A DNA stretch of 64,000 nt from Sinonovacula constricta (GCA_007844125.1 CM017570.1:50624685-50688684), one strand, 5' to 3'; numbered from the stretch's first letter, positions 25,090 to 37,310 are shown. Notes: generated from the letters alone by a model not told the origin. A program made the numbers and translations.

Positions 25090-25780
25090 TTAAATAGCTG
25101 TGAAATTTTTGATAGGACCTTTTCTTATTTACCTATTGTTTATGGTTAGGTTTTGCACATTTGACACACAAATTACATATTATTGTGCAGTTAGAAATCA
25201 ACCCGTGTGATAACATCCAAATTGCTTCCCCAGGATGTTATTATGTAGGTATGTCCTGCAAAACCTCGTGACTAATACAAGTGTATTAAATTGTAATGCA
25301 TGCTTGATATTGACTAGTGGAGATATGTGTAATAGCATTCGGACCTAAACCCTTAAGAACGAAAGACTGCAGTAAGATTTTGGGACAATTTCCCCCCCCC
25401 CCCCCCCCACGCCCCCCCCCCCCAACGCCAACCAATAAGGCAAAGTTTACTAAAACACTGTCCGTATTGAAAAGGTGAATATATACCCCAATACACGTGG
25501 TATGTTTAATAAAAGTAGTTGCGAAAAAAGCAACTAAAAAGTGCAGAAAATGACAGACATATTGAAGTATGATAGTGTCCACCAATGGCCAGGAATAGTC
25601 CTATCAGATTCCTTTTTTCTTTTATATGTGCTTTTATTTGCCTATTTATCTACTTCTGTTAATCTGTATATATATAAGTAAATATTAAGATACTGTTAAG
25701 TTTAAACAGCAAGTTACATGTTCAGGACAGTTAATTGCAACAATTTTTATGTTATGCAAATGCCAATTAAGCCTTATTTA
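25090..25780. other. Unassigned stretch with poly-C tract
   Basis: Contains a C-homopolymer-rich tract at 25392-25423, which is prone to sequencing error. No gene recognised. Confidence 0.4.
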
Positions 25781-25781
25781 A

Positions 25782-25975
25782 GGAGGCGCACGGTGCCAAG
25801 CAGTTAAAATCGCTGACTTGAAACACCATAGTCCCTTACCGCGTAGGTTCGAGTCACAGTCGAAGCGAAAACCTTCATGTTGGGAGATTTTCCAGCTAAG
25901 ATGCAGTGCACGATTGGTTCTACCCAGGCATAAGTCTTGGGTCTTCCTCCACCAATGATTCTTTAGACGTTTCAC
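25782..25975 (+). mobile_element. tRNA-derived SINE
   Basis: A tRNA-like head (GGTGCCAAGCAGTTAAAATC) is followed by a box-B-like GGTTCGAGTCACAG at about 25846-25859, then a body with GATTTTCCAGCTAAG, GTTCTACCCAGGCATAAGTC and GGGTCTTCCTCCACCAATGA. The body is shared with the other SINEs here. It is a non-coding retrotransposon mobilised by LINE enzymes. Confidence 0.8.
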
Positions 25976-25979
25976 TTTC

Positions 25980-26850
25980 GGAAGACGTCAGTATTTGTGT
26001 TTTTATTACAATCATTACTTTCGCTACCCGTTTTCGTGCTGATGTAAAAATCCGTTGCTTTACCTACGACTTTGCCTGCTCCCGACGACATGTTTCTTTT
26101 TGTTTACACATGAAGACGCCTAGTCGTGGTCTTACACAAGCATTTATGGTTTACTGAAGAATATTAAGCGCCATGATCACGTAATACAGACGGGGCTACG
26201 TACATGGCTGGGAGCGTGTACCAAGCAGACGCTGATCGAACTCGCAGGCGGCTGTTAGCTGACTTCTTCCACTGCCACCTCTGATCGTAGGTTGATATGA
26301 AATGTTTTAATTTCACTTCCTGGTATCAATAAGTTTGCGGCCTTTATTTAATCTGTCAACTGTACAGTATTTTATTAGGGCAGGAGCTATCTGCAATGAA
26401 GCGACGATGTTACTTTAAAAATGTTCTGTCACCTTGCCAGCGGCCAGTATACATACATCCGCAAGTCGTTCCATTTATTTAATAAATGGTTTTATGTATT
26501 GATTAGTGCGTACATTTTGCAATGTTAACTTATGGTGCAGAAAACCTGCAGAAAATTAGCTTGGTAACGTTTACTGACATCATGTAATCATGTGTTGGTC
26601 AAAGTTGAACGTTAAATGTAGGACTACATTTTTGCGCAGGGTCACTGAGCTGACTCATAGCTAGAGCACTGGACACAAACAGGAAGGAGAAGGTAAATAA
26701 AGAAACGCAGAAAACGATACTTTACAGGATTGTCCTTTTGCAATCTGCGACATCTTCCCCCACCCCATACCCCGAATCCCCCTCTAGCAATAAAATGACA
26801 TCCCTATATTTAAGGACATTCAAGTTAGCTTGAAAACGGCACAACAATGA
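25980..26850. other. Unassigned stretch between two SINEs
   Basis: Nothing assignable. Open frames run from the SINE into the flank and are not genes. Confidence 0.4.
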
Positions 26851-26856
26851 TATAAT

Positions 26857-27122
26857 GGGCGGCCCTGGCGTACTGGTAGAGTCGCCGATTTGTAACTCTT
26901 CCGGCTGCTTAGCTTCTCACCGCGAACGTTCGAGTCCCGTTCGGGGCGAAGGACCCCACCTAGGAAGGTCATCCAGCTGACTTGCGGTGCGCCGATGGTT
27001 CTACCCGGACATTTGTCTGGGACCTTAATCCACTAAAAAGCAGGACGTTGCTATAAAGATCATAATCCGGCTGCAAAGTTTTTAAACAACAACAACAACA
27101 ACAAAACAAACAAAACAAACAA
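26857..27122 (+). mobile_element. tRNA-derived SINE, near full length
   Basis: Starts GGGCGGCCCTGGCGTACTGG. Box A is in TGGCGTACTGGTAGAGTCG and box B is GTTCGAGTCCC at 26928-26938. The body has GACTTGCGGTGCGCCGATGG and GTTCTACCCGGACATTTGTC, and the 3' end is GACGTTGCTATAAAGATCAT followed by an (AAC)n/(AAAC)n tail. It is the clearest of the family in this window, with copies at 56213 (+) and 63159 (-). Confidence 0.9.
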
Positions 27123-27124
27123 AA

Positions 27125-27600
27125 GTGATTTAGAAACTTCTGAGACTTAACTTATCGTATACGGTACCTATTAATATTGAAATTGTACACCGTTGATAAT
27201 TTACAGCCGGAAATCCCACTACATCTCCGGAAAGGACCTCACTAGACTCCATAGCCCCTGAACACAATTAACCGTTTGGTTTACTACATATACATTATTT
27301 CTAAATGTTACAAACCTTTCTGAGACATGTTCCTCAAGATCCATGAATGTTCAAAATGAACCATGGGTAATATTTATTAATGCAAATCGGATGTCTTTCC
27401 ATGGTAACTCAACCATCTGATAAATGTGAGTCAATAAATTGATACATATTGTAAGGAGTTAAACCAAACATATTGTAACATATTGTAACATTAGCCAATA
27501 CCTCAGATTTCATGAAGAAAATGCATATTAATTATTTCCTGAATGTCACCTCAATACATGTATATGTCTGACTGCCGTTCAACCAGGTGTTTTCTTTGCT
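27125..27600. other. AT-rich flank of the Gypsy relic
   Basis: A possible LTR position, since it lies beyond the integrase C-terminus on the minus strand, but no repeated partner was found beyond 30.4 kb. Holds a short ACATATTGTA direct repeat near 27470. Confidence 0.35.
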
Positions 27601-27619
27601 ACTCCTCCCATGAACAAAA

Positions 27620-28560
27620 GGCGAAGCTTAAGTCAACATGACACCATTCCTTCTTGCTTGAATAACATACCATCCAGAACAAATAAGACCTTCAACTTAA
27701 TATTACGTACTAATGAACAAAAGTGGCCAGTACCCTTGCCTGCTAAAATGGTTTGGCTGTGGCCCACCTTCCCATGTTTCCGGTTTTACACAGAAGAAAG
27801 TAATGTCAGCATTTGGTTGGGATTCATCAACAAGGACATCATAGTCCCACATGTTTACCAACTTGTTTACCAACTTGTCTTTCCCTTAAGGCCTACATTC
27901 ATCACCAGAACACGATCACTAGGCTCGATTCGAAAATTGCGTACCCTTTAGTCATATCTCTTTTAATGGCATGTACGTGCCACTTTGCTGGTAAACCGGT
28001 ATGCAAACTCCTAAGACCCTCGACATACTCAGACGTGATTTTGGGCCGGGACAGGCGTCAGGCTAAATGCAAACGAAAGCATATATTGCCTGTAAAAGAT
28101 GTCGCCCAAACATAAGTGGCTAGTTTACCCAAAAGTTTTGTCTCATAGAGTTATAGAAATGTACATGTAGGGCTACATATGCATTCCAATTGATCGTTTT
28201 ATCTTTCTCAAATGAACGCAGCAAGTTTAAAAGTATCTGGTTAATGACTGGGGGTGGGGGTGCAATATCTTCAATGTTAGCAATGCGACATACGTCTTTT
28301 ATTATCTGGTCATCAAAATATAACTCTGGTCACTATGGAGGCGACTTGGGAAGCCATGATCTAGAAAAAAGCTGTCAATAAGATGTCAGCCGTCTGGTTC
28401 GTTGTCGGTACTGCTTGTGCATAGACAAAAATGACAACCTGACAAAAATGGCACGGACTCTTCCTAAAAACACAATGCAGACGTTTCTGGACACGAGTTT
28501 TAACAAACATTATTGCAGAGAGAAATTGTAGGCAGAACGAGTTGCAAACCAACGATGGTG
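27620..28560 (-). pseudogene. Ty3/Gypsy integrase relic
   Basis: Translated in shifting minus-strand frames. Near 28405-28450 AQAVPTTNQTAD matches the core-domain AVPT.DQTA segment. Near 28330-28360 DHGFPSRLHSDQ corresponds to the second catalytic Asp region. Near 28150-28230 a stretch with NLLRSFEKDKTINW matches the end of the core. Near 27885-27945 RIEPSDRVLVMNVGLKGK matches the C-terminal GD.VLVRNVGLKGK segment, followed near 27815-27840 by VLVDESQPNADITFF. Several stops and frame changes are present. In a live element the enzyme inserts cDNA; this copy is inactive. Confidence 0.82.
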
Positions 28561-28689
28561 AGATGTCGCTTTTAACTTTGCAGCATATATGTAAGTGGTT
28601 GTTATTAGTTTGAACTTTAAAAATAGTATCATATTATAGTCATTAAATGTATCAACAACAGCCCTCTTTCGTAAATAATCCTACAAACG

Positions 28690-29030
28690 ATAATGAAGTC
28701 ATCTTATTAAGTGATGCTCTGACGCAAATGAGGCTTTCCCATGCAATATTTAATCATACGCTGAAATGTTGGGCATTATTTAACCCAAGTGTCATCCTAT
28801 GACATTGTTAAAACCCAAGCCGACTAACATGAAATGGTGTTTTTGCTTGTCTGACTCTTTTATGACAACATGTCATGACAGCAGAAAATGCTTCAGAGAT
28901 TGTTTAAGAAATTCAGCATTCTAAAGTCGGAGAGTATAATCCTTCTAGCGAAAACTGCATTCGGAGAGAAGGGATTGCGCCGGCATGTAACATTTCAGGT
29001 AAATACTCTTTGACGTATTCATTCATTCCT
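28690..29030 (-). pseudogene. Ty3/Gypsy reverse transcriptase relic
   Basis: In the minus orientation, MNEYVKEYLPEMLHAGAIPS (about 28970-29030) matches the start of the Gypsy RT fingers (E..LDEML.AGVI.PS). RLGF*QCHRMTLGLNNAQ (about 28765-28820) matches the LGF..CNRMPFGL.NAP block just before the catalytic aspartates. Stops interrupt both. The block between them is shortened, and the region between this and the integrase is only about 130 bp, so the catalytic YLDD, RNase H and linker are missing. An internal deletion is inferred. Confidence 0.8.
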
Positions 29031-30450
29031 GGCAGAATCCGACGATCCGAGATCTCTAAATGGACAAGGGTCAACAAGGGTCAATAAACTAAATTTCTTG
29101 TTCTACCAGATGCGTACACCCAAAGTCAGCAGGTCCCTAAAGACTGTCTTTCCAATTTACCAGACATTACCATGCTTAAGTGTCAGACAATTACCTGTTG
29201 GCAGAGTAATACTAAGATCATCCATGAAAATACTTTTATCATTGACCTTGATAGAATCTTAAAAAAGTTCAACATCTCTAGCAACTACAACTTCTTGTAG
29301 CTTACACAGAACTGACAGTGATTTGTAGAGGCCTGGCAGTCATGTTGAACTCACTTTCGAAAAGCTATGTACATCAATTTAGGACACACATTCTATAAGC
29401 TATTGAGCTAATACGTTTACAGTGACAGAATGAGCTTTAGAAAATGATGCAAAGGCACTTGACAACTTATAAAACATTTCATGTGAGTTAAGCAAGGTGA
29501 TCACCAACCATCAAGGAGACAGATGCATTGTTCCCAGTGTCAAGAACAATCTATACAAGTAATTGTATAGCTGCTGAAAGGCCACTCAAAACATATTGTA
29601 CACCAATATCATTATCTCCCGTGACAATGAAACCCGAAATGCTGCAAATATCTCATTTTGGGTTTAAAGAATGAATGAAAGATGTTACCATAGGACGGTT
29701 TAGGTATCATTCACTAACACTGTCATCTCTTTAGCATGATTAAGTAATACTACTGTATGATCCTCTGGCTCACATCTTACTAGTCTGTTGTATGAGAAGT
29801 CAGTCTTGATTTGCTTCTTATCAGCCCTTCTTGATTTCAATTCTTAGCTCTTTTTTCACATCTGACACGCTACTGTTTATATTGTGTAGCCTTCATCTGT
29901 GCAGTTATATTCATCCAGTTATGTTAAGAATTGTGCCTCCATACTGGTATAAAACTGACGAATGTCTCTCTATTTTTGTTTGAAAACCATACTCCTTTCT
30001 CCCAATCTTCTTCATCTCACTTTTTTCTTTCCCGCCTATCATAATTTATCAATCATTATTCTTTTCTCACTGTAGTAAGATTGACAAGATTCAATAGAAG
30101 TTTTCATCAGAAATACATACTGCTCTTTAGGAGTCAATTTACTTCATATTTCCAAATAGGATAATCTACTTCTGCCGTCCTCTCTTCACTATAAAAAAAC
30201 GTGGAAGCTATGGGACTTTGTATGATTTCCTACTGTACAGGTATGGCGCAAGAAGAGGTGGTTTTCTCAGGCTTCCACTGTTGTTTATGTATATCCCGAT
30301 CTGGTCAAAATGTCATAGTGCCCCTTGTGTATCCTGACAGGAGCTCTTGTGGCAAATGAGTTTGTACCCCCAGCTCTTGTTGTACTCTTACGTTCAGATG
30401 CAAACAAATATCCCGCTTCAACGAGTCTGTCTAGACATCCTAGTATCATG
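29030..30450 (-). pseudogene. Probable protease/gag part of the Gypsy relic
   Basis: At about 29540-29575 (minus) the frame reads IVLDTGNNASVSLM, which fits the catalytic DTG of a retropepsin. It lies upstream of RT in element orientation, as expected. Further upstream to about 30450 no gag or zinc-knuckle motif is clear. The outer limit and LTRs are not defined. Confidence 0.5.
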
Positions 30451-32290
30451 CTAATTTCATCACCAACATATTTAATGGAGCTACAAGCTTTGTTTTCAGC
30501 TTAAGAGAATATTGCAATAAATAATAAACTGGCTAAAATGTTTACTACAAGTTTCAAATTGTATTCAGAATATCAAAGACATGTGTAACGTATATTGTCA
30601 GGAGTTTTTATGGATTTATGTAAAAATGTAAATTGTACGAGTAGATGAAGAATAATGTGTTAGCTTACCGGTTAAACTACCAACATATGATCAATTTGTT
30701 TTCCATAACCTTGGTCCGTCTTTTTTGAGTCTGGTCTGCCACATCGAGTTCCTCTGACATTCAACATCCTTTTAAATTGGTAAAAAATAAACACATAACT
30801 ATGACAAGATGGATTCTTTCAAAATTAAACAAAAGTCATACCGCTTTATTAACTATGTTTAATGTAGCGAGAAAAAAAATATGCTAAATACAAGACTTTC
30901 CATCGCCTACCTGAATTACAAAAAATGCCGACCGCTATTTATGACAATATACAAAAGAAGAACCTAAAGTTAAACATGACTGAATTCTAAATCAATTTGC
31001 AAAATACATTTCCTTTAAACAAAACAACACCAAACCAACACAAAATGTTCATAAACAACAACAACAAAAATCACAACAATTTGTGAAATACCTTTACACC
31101 ACTTGAAATACATTTTATTTAATTATTTATTGTATTTATTGATCTATTTTTATAAAAGATGAACTATTATTTGTCCACCTGTATGCAAAAGTCCTGTAAT
31201 AACACTTTATTTAACACACTTTGGCATCCTTTGTTTGTAAATGATTAAGTGTCTCACTGTTGCTGATTATGAAAAGTTACTCATTTATTAATTGAGATTA
31301 TAGAATACTGCACTTTGTTAACTGCACTTCTCACAACGGTATCATACTATAAAATGATATAAAAATAGCAGTTGATGATTTTGTTTTATAGAAATGGTCT
31401 TTTAACTTATTCACTTTTTATAAGGTTTAAAATATGTAAACAGGCTAACCGAACACTATGTTCTTAAAAAAACAACAGAACTACTTTTTTTCCTATAAAA
31501 GCGATGTAATTCCTTAATACTTTAATTAACGTACGATTATCACAATTCTAATTGGTCTTTCGCCTTGCTACATCAGTAAACCTTCAGAAACCCAATCCGC
31601 CATAATGGTTCTCACGGGTTTCGGTCTTCGTTATTTCGTACGATACACATGAGTCCTAATCCAGGTGTTCAGACTTCTGCCCTCACCGCAGTGAATTATG
31701 ATAAGTGTCCTCATGCATTTTCGTGATAAATATTCAAGTGAAATTACAAGAAAAATGTCGGTGATGGGAAGCATCCAATGAGACGCAAAATGTGGAAGCG
31801 GTAAAGAGACGAAAGCAATATGGGATCAAGTAAGAAAGCCTCACATTACACAAATAAGATTTTTTAACGTAATCCGTCGTTTTCTTTCTCAATATATTAT
31901 TGTTCTTTAGAAGTTATTTTGAAAGTTACAGACACACAAATAAATATAAAATTAATAAATAAAGGAGAACGCTGTTTATCTTATACGGATCCGTATTTTA
32001 TCAAATTTATAAAGTCCGCAAAACAAACTTTCCCCAAGTGCGAATTTCATTGAGCAGTCCACATATAGGCGCCAATAAGGACAGTGAAAAGGATTGGTTA
32101 AATTGAAGTTAAAGGGTAGTTAACATGTTCAATGGATCCTTAGAACACTATGACAAATAATGGAATGGAAAATATAAAATATAGAAAGGCAGAAAAAGAT
32201 ATTTTTCAGGATTGTCCGTTTGCAAGCTGTGACATGTTAACATGCACGCTTGTCTTTATCGGTCTAGATGTGTAAAGTTAATCATTTGTA
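30450..32290. other. AT-rich stretch without recognised gene
   Basis: No coding region, RNA or repeat family identified; it could contain the 5' end of the Gypsy relic. Confidence 0.4.
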
Positions 32291-32304
32291 AAAACGTTCA
32301 TGTG

Positions 32305-33165
32305 TCACAGCTACACCTGCAACTGTCAGAGCTACATCTGCACCTGTCACAGCTTCATCTGCACCGGTCACAGCTACATCTGCACCTGTTACAGCTACAT
32401 CTGCACCTGTTACAGCTACATATGCACCTGTTACAGCTACATCTGCACCTGTCACAGCTACATCTGCACCTGTTACAGCTACATCTGCACCTGTTACAGC
32501 TACATCTGCACCTGTCACAGCTACATCTGCACCTGTTACAGCTACATCTGCACCTGTTACAGCTGTGTCTGCAACTGTCAAAGCTACATCGTTCACCTGT
32601 CACAGCTGTGTCTGCACCTGTTGCAGCTAAATCGTTCACCTGTCACAGCTGTGTCTGCACCTGTCACAGCTACATCTGCACCTGTTGCAGCTACATCTGC
32701 ACCTGTTACAGCTGTGTCTGCAACTGTCAAAGCTACATCGTTCACCTGTCACAGCTGTGTCTGCACCTGTTGCAGCTAAATCGTTCACCTGTCACAGCTG
32801 TGTCTGCACCTGTCACAGCTACATCTGCACCTGTTGCAGCTACATCTGCACCTGTTACAGCTGTGTCTGCAACTGTCAAAGCTACATCGTTCACCTGTCA
32901 CAGCTGTGTCTGCACCTGTTGCAGCTAAATCGTTCACCTGTCACAGCTGTGTCTGCACCTGTCACAGCTACATCTGCACCTGTTGCAGCTACATCTGCAC
33001 CTGTTACAGCTGTGTCTGCAACTGTCAAAGCTACATCGTTCTCCTGTCACAACTGTCTCTGCACCTGTCACAGCTACAGCTGCACCTGTCACAGCTACAG
33101 CTGCACCTGTCACAGCTACATCTGCACATGTCACAGCTAAATCGTTCACCTGTCACAGCTACATC
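32305..33165 (+). repeat. 21-bp minisatellite with 149-bp higher-order unit
   Basis: 32316-32570 consists of 21-mers of the type ACATCTGCACCTGTTACAGC+T. From 32571 the block GCAACTGTCAAAGCTACATC recurs at 32571, 32720, 32869 and 33018, each 149 bp apart, giving a higher-order unit. As 149 is not a multiple of three, each unit shifts the reading frame, so open frames start again every 149 bp in rotation and all three plus frames and the minus strand look open. Protein reality is unlikely. Confidence 0.92.
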
Positions 33166-33179
33166 GGCATACCGAAAAT

Positions 33180-33660
33180 ACAAAGGTATTTAAAATTGTT
33201 CAAATTATAATGTGTTTTATCATAACCCAAAAAGAAAAGTTTTGTTATTAGCTGTTATAAAATTAGATGTGAGGTATTTGACGCTTCATTTCTCGACGAA
33301 TCGCACATAATTATCATTCAATTCTCAATATTAAAAACTTTTCATTCCCAAAGTATTTCTACGAAAATATTGATTTTTCATAATACATAGTACATAGTAG
33401 CTGCATGACTGTGGATTGTAATTCGTGAGAAAAAAAAAAACTTATTTTATATTTTGTGGTTGACAAAACAGCTACAGGATTATGACAAAATGTCCATATC
33501 TGACAGAGCGCATTATGCTTTAAAAATGTGCAGTTGATCGTTTAAGAAAAAACTTTAGCACCGAATATGCGTGAACAAAATATAAAGTAATGAGAATGGA
33601 GCAATAATTATTTAGAACAAAAAAATACACGCAACTTTTCAAATTCCCGTATTAGTATGA
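33180..33660. other. AT-rich stretch, nothing recognised
   Basis: No supportable feature. Confidence 0.4.
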
Positions 33661-33664
33661 CGGT

Positions 33665-33745
33665 TGTGGCCTTCATTAGTCACCAACACCAAAGGGACCA
33701 AACAGGGTGCTTAAATTAGGTGTACAAAACTCTATCCTAGCATTC
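33665..33745 (-). mobile_element. Short RT-element tail fragment
   Basis: The reverse complement carries TTTAAGCACCCTGTTTGGTCC within a wider match to the tail at about 24935-24970. Both ends are missing. Confidence 0.5.
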
Positions 33746-33749
33746 AATA

Positions 33750-35360
33750 TCAGCTAGCATTGTTCATTGTTCACACTGTCCCATTAAATGGCTGCTTAAC
33801 TTCAGTCATCAGAAATGAAATTTCCACAACCCTAAAAACAACCGCCGAATCGAAAAGCGACGTCCATGTGACAGTTGTAAAAGAAAATTGTCAAAAAATC
33901 CATCATGTTTACACACGTGCCTACAACATTTCGTTATGTAATATGGATAATTTCAAAAAATGTAAACTAAGCAAGCAAAGATGCGAAAAACAAAGAGAAG
34001 ACATTTGCGACTGAATGGTTCCCCTCCATTCCCAAGTAGGGTTCACTAGGGTTCACGTGCCCGTCCTGTGTACAGCACGGGTCACTAAGAGTGCTAGTTA
34101 TACAATGTCACGTAACAACAAACACAACAGCTCAATGTTCAAATTGACCTTCTGATCAGCTTCATTATTAATGACTTGATAATGATAACATCACTTAAAG
34201 AGTATATCTTCTTAATTTTTTAAATAGTAAAAAACGGTAGATGCAAAGTGATTTAGGCTTTTAATCAGTAAATGTAACGGTTTAAACGATCTTATTTTTA
34301 TACTGTTTATAGATAAAAAAAGTTTCTACAATTCACACATTTCAAACTTGGAGGTTATTAATTGTTAATATGCTTTAATTGTCGCTTTGCATGAAAACAA
34401 TTTAAACAGTAAAACAACAAATACTAAAAACACATGGTTGAATCATTCGAAATCGAAAACATCATTTCTCATGTAATAAAATCTTCAAAAGAATGGGGGC
34501 GAAAAACAAAGGCAGATAACTTTTCTTACAGTATAAATACATCCACATAGCGGTTACCTCCCCTTCCGGAATAGTCGTATAATTTATACTCTGTCCAAAA
34601 TACCCACATATCTTCGAATTTAATAGTCATGTATGTTTTAATATTTTTAATTTTTTGCCGGTAGATATCTTATAATGCGACATGTCGGAATAATTTCAAT
34701 GTTTTGAATTAATGTTATTGATTTCATTATTAATGTTCAGACAAAGTTTTCATGTTCCGATGTGTTCTTATAATACAGTGATTTATATGATTTAATGTAA
34801 ATATATGCTTTTAATGTTTGCATGATATTAAAATTATGGTATAATTTGCTTTAGGATTTACATGATTCTGAAATTTATGTTTTAATAAATTATATTCTAT
34901 GTATACACAGTTATCAAGGATTTTATCCTTAAGAGGAACATTATTCTTAAGTAATGTAAACAAACTAAACTGCTTGGGCGATTTCCATTTCTACTGAAAC
35001 TAAATAATCTCGATATAACTTTCATGCAACAAGACATTCACATAATGCACCGGATGTTTTGATCGTACTTTTGGCAGTTTTGACATATGAAACTTTTTCA
35101 CAAAATATGCGGTTGAAACAGGTAAAAAGATGCCCAAATAAGAATAAACAAGTGTAGAACTAATTTCTAAATTCAAATAACAATGTTTTACTTTAATAAT
35201 TAAGTAATTTCCTTCTGAAATGAGCGCCCAGGAACGCTTCATTTACTTTTATGCAGCATGTAAGCGACCATCACATGTTGGGGGTCTATTCAAAGTAATA
35301 AACAAATGTTAGATTGAGAAACCTATTTAGAAGTGGGAGTTTGGGCTGTGTTTGTATGGC
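33750..35360. other. Unassigned AT-rich stretch
   Basis: A frame at 33760-34014 ends in a Lys/Cys-rich segment (NFKKCKLSKQRCEKQREDIC) but starts on TTG and shows no known domain. An imperfect palindrome, CCCGTCCTGTGTACAGCACG, lies near 34060. No gene is called. Confidence 0.4.
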
Positions 35361-35364
35361 TCTG

Positions 35365-35401
35365 TGTGTTGGTGTGTGTGTGTGTGTGTGTGTGTATGTT
35401 T

Positions 35402-35460
<59 letters not shown>
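35365..35460. repeat. (GT)n microsatellite
   Basis: Nearly pure GT dinucleotide repeat with a short interruption near 35400. Confidence 0.95.
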
Positions 35461-35554
35461 TGCTGGCTTTAAAATATATCTAAAAAATTTACAATGTGAC
35501 AAATTATAATATTCCCCTACACCTAAGACTACAAATAACAATTTTTCATTGTTT

Positions 35555-37310
35555 TAGTTACATCCATGCAAGAAAAGCAAATACCGAAACCACCAGCTAG
35601 AATCTCTCCATAAAGCTTATGAAGCATGGAAGGCATGCAGAATATCAGTTTATAAAGCTTCAAAACTGTATGTTTTTCCTGAGCAGACCCTTAGAGACAG
35701 GGCACGTGGCTGATTAAGGCAGATGTCACCAAATCATGGCCTGCTGCCCTGTTATCAGAAGAAGTAGAGCAATTGATTTTTGATCATATCACTAAGATGA
35801 CTTTATTTGCTAACGGTTATTCGTATTTTGAACTGAGGGTATTAGCTACAGATATTGCTATATTTTCAGGAAAACTATATAAAAATGCCAAAATAATAAG
35901 CGAGGTTTGGCTAATTAGATTTTTAAGAAGGCACCCTAGTCTTAAAGGATTGAAGCCAAAAGGACTTTTACTGGTCAGGGCGAAAGCAGTTAGTCCTGAA
36001 ATAGTTAAAACTACTACGAAGAATTGGACGAAGTGCTAAAAATATGATTTGCATGGAAAAGCCCACAGAATATTTAATGTGGACGAAACTGGTATCACGC
36101 CGAACACAAACCACCAACTATTGTTGGTCGAAAGGGAATGACAATTCCTGCAATAACATCTCCTAAATCTAACACAACAACGGTCATTGCAAGCTGCAGT
36201 GCTACTGGCCAGTCCGTCCCTCCATATTTTGTCTTTAAGGGAAAGCGGTCTTCAGATGATTTGTTAAATGGTGCTTTACCAGGTACTGGGGCCTGCATGT
36301 CTGAAAAGGGCTGGTCAAATAGTGAAGTTTTTCACAAATACATTACAGAGCACCTTTCAAAACATATTCCTGGTGGTCTTGGGAATGAAAATACACTGAT
36401 TATGTATGATGGTGCAACCTCTCATTTCAGTCCTTCATTGATACTGTGGGCATTACAGAGTAAAGTTGTTCTTATGGTCTTACCTGCACACAGCTCACAT
36501 CTGTTGCAGCTATTAGATGTAGGCATTTTTTAAACCATTTAAGTTTGCTTACAATAGGGCTTGTCAGGAATTCTTAAGGCAAAATGTTGGCAGGCAAATC
36601 ACACGTTATGATATTTGTGAATTAGCATGTAAGGCCTATTTTAAGGCATTGACCCCTTCCAACATCATCAATTCCTTTAGGAAAACTGGTATTGTCCCAT
36701 TCAACAAGCAGGCTTTTGCTCCTGAATGTTTTATGCCAAATGAAATAACGTCAGAGAAGCAGAGTCAGTCTGACCAACCAGAGTCTCAGCCAAATGAATG
36801 TCTACAAACCTCAGTAGCATCATTTCTGGTACATAAAATACCCAGATTTGTTCCACCTTTGAAAAGAAAATTAACATCCAAAATTCAAACTTCTGGCAAA
36901 GTTATTACAAACTCTCAACTGGCAGAGACTTTTATTCGGTCAAAAAAGAAGGCAGACATAGTGAATAAAAAATAAAGAAATTTGCCACACCTTTTAAGGC
37001 TGTATCCCCTTGTGAACCGGGACCTTCTGGAGTCGAAAAGACCCCACAATCTGACACCAGTAGCACTGGAAGGTCTGATGACTCAGATCATGAAGACAAC
37101 AACCCAGAATCTGAGAAAAGCTGTGTTTGTAAAAGATTATATGTTAACAAAACCAACAATGACATGATTTTATCCATCATAACTTGGGGTCAATGTGATA
37201 TGGAAGGTTGTGGTCACTGGGTACACTTAAAATTTTGCACAAAGGTAAAGGTACTTAGGAGACACGACTCTTTTATCTGCCCATGTCACAGTGCAAATTC
37301 TAAAGACTGA
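35555..37310 (+). pseudogene. pogo/Tigger-like DDE transposase with C-terminal PHD-like finger
   Basis: The frame starts near 35579 with a psq-type helix-turn-helix (ISVYKASKLYVFPEQTLRDR), then stops at 35711 and continues shifted. A DNA-binding CENP-B-like stretch follows (35716-36020). Catalytic residues: D at 36082 (NVDETGI), D at 36408 (MYDGATSHF) and D at 36516 (LLDVGIF), with 35 residues between the last two. Frameshifts occur near 35711, 36020-36042, 36125, 36530 and 36970. The last part (36975-37310) encodes an acidic Ser-rich linker and a Cys/His cluster (CVC at 37122, then CDMEGCGHWVH, FC and CPCH) resembling a PHD or related zinc finger, ending at TGA 37308. Such transposases cut and paste their element; the finger may add chromatin or protein binding. 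Clear terminal inverted repeats were not found. The element looks single-exon and dead. Confidence 0.88.

Noticed and set aside
26857..26960. Functional tRNA gene
   Set aside because: Box A and box B are present but the sequence continues into a shared SINE body and A-rich tail, no full cloverleaf is formed, and similar copies occur elsewhere in the window.
32242..33210. Overlapping Cys-rich and Leu/His-rich frames that look like repeat proteins
   Set aside because: They restart at every 149-bp unit in a new frame and exist on both strands, which fits array structure rather than selection.
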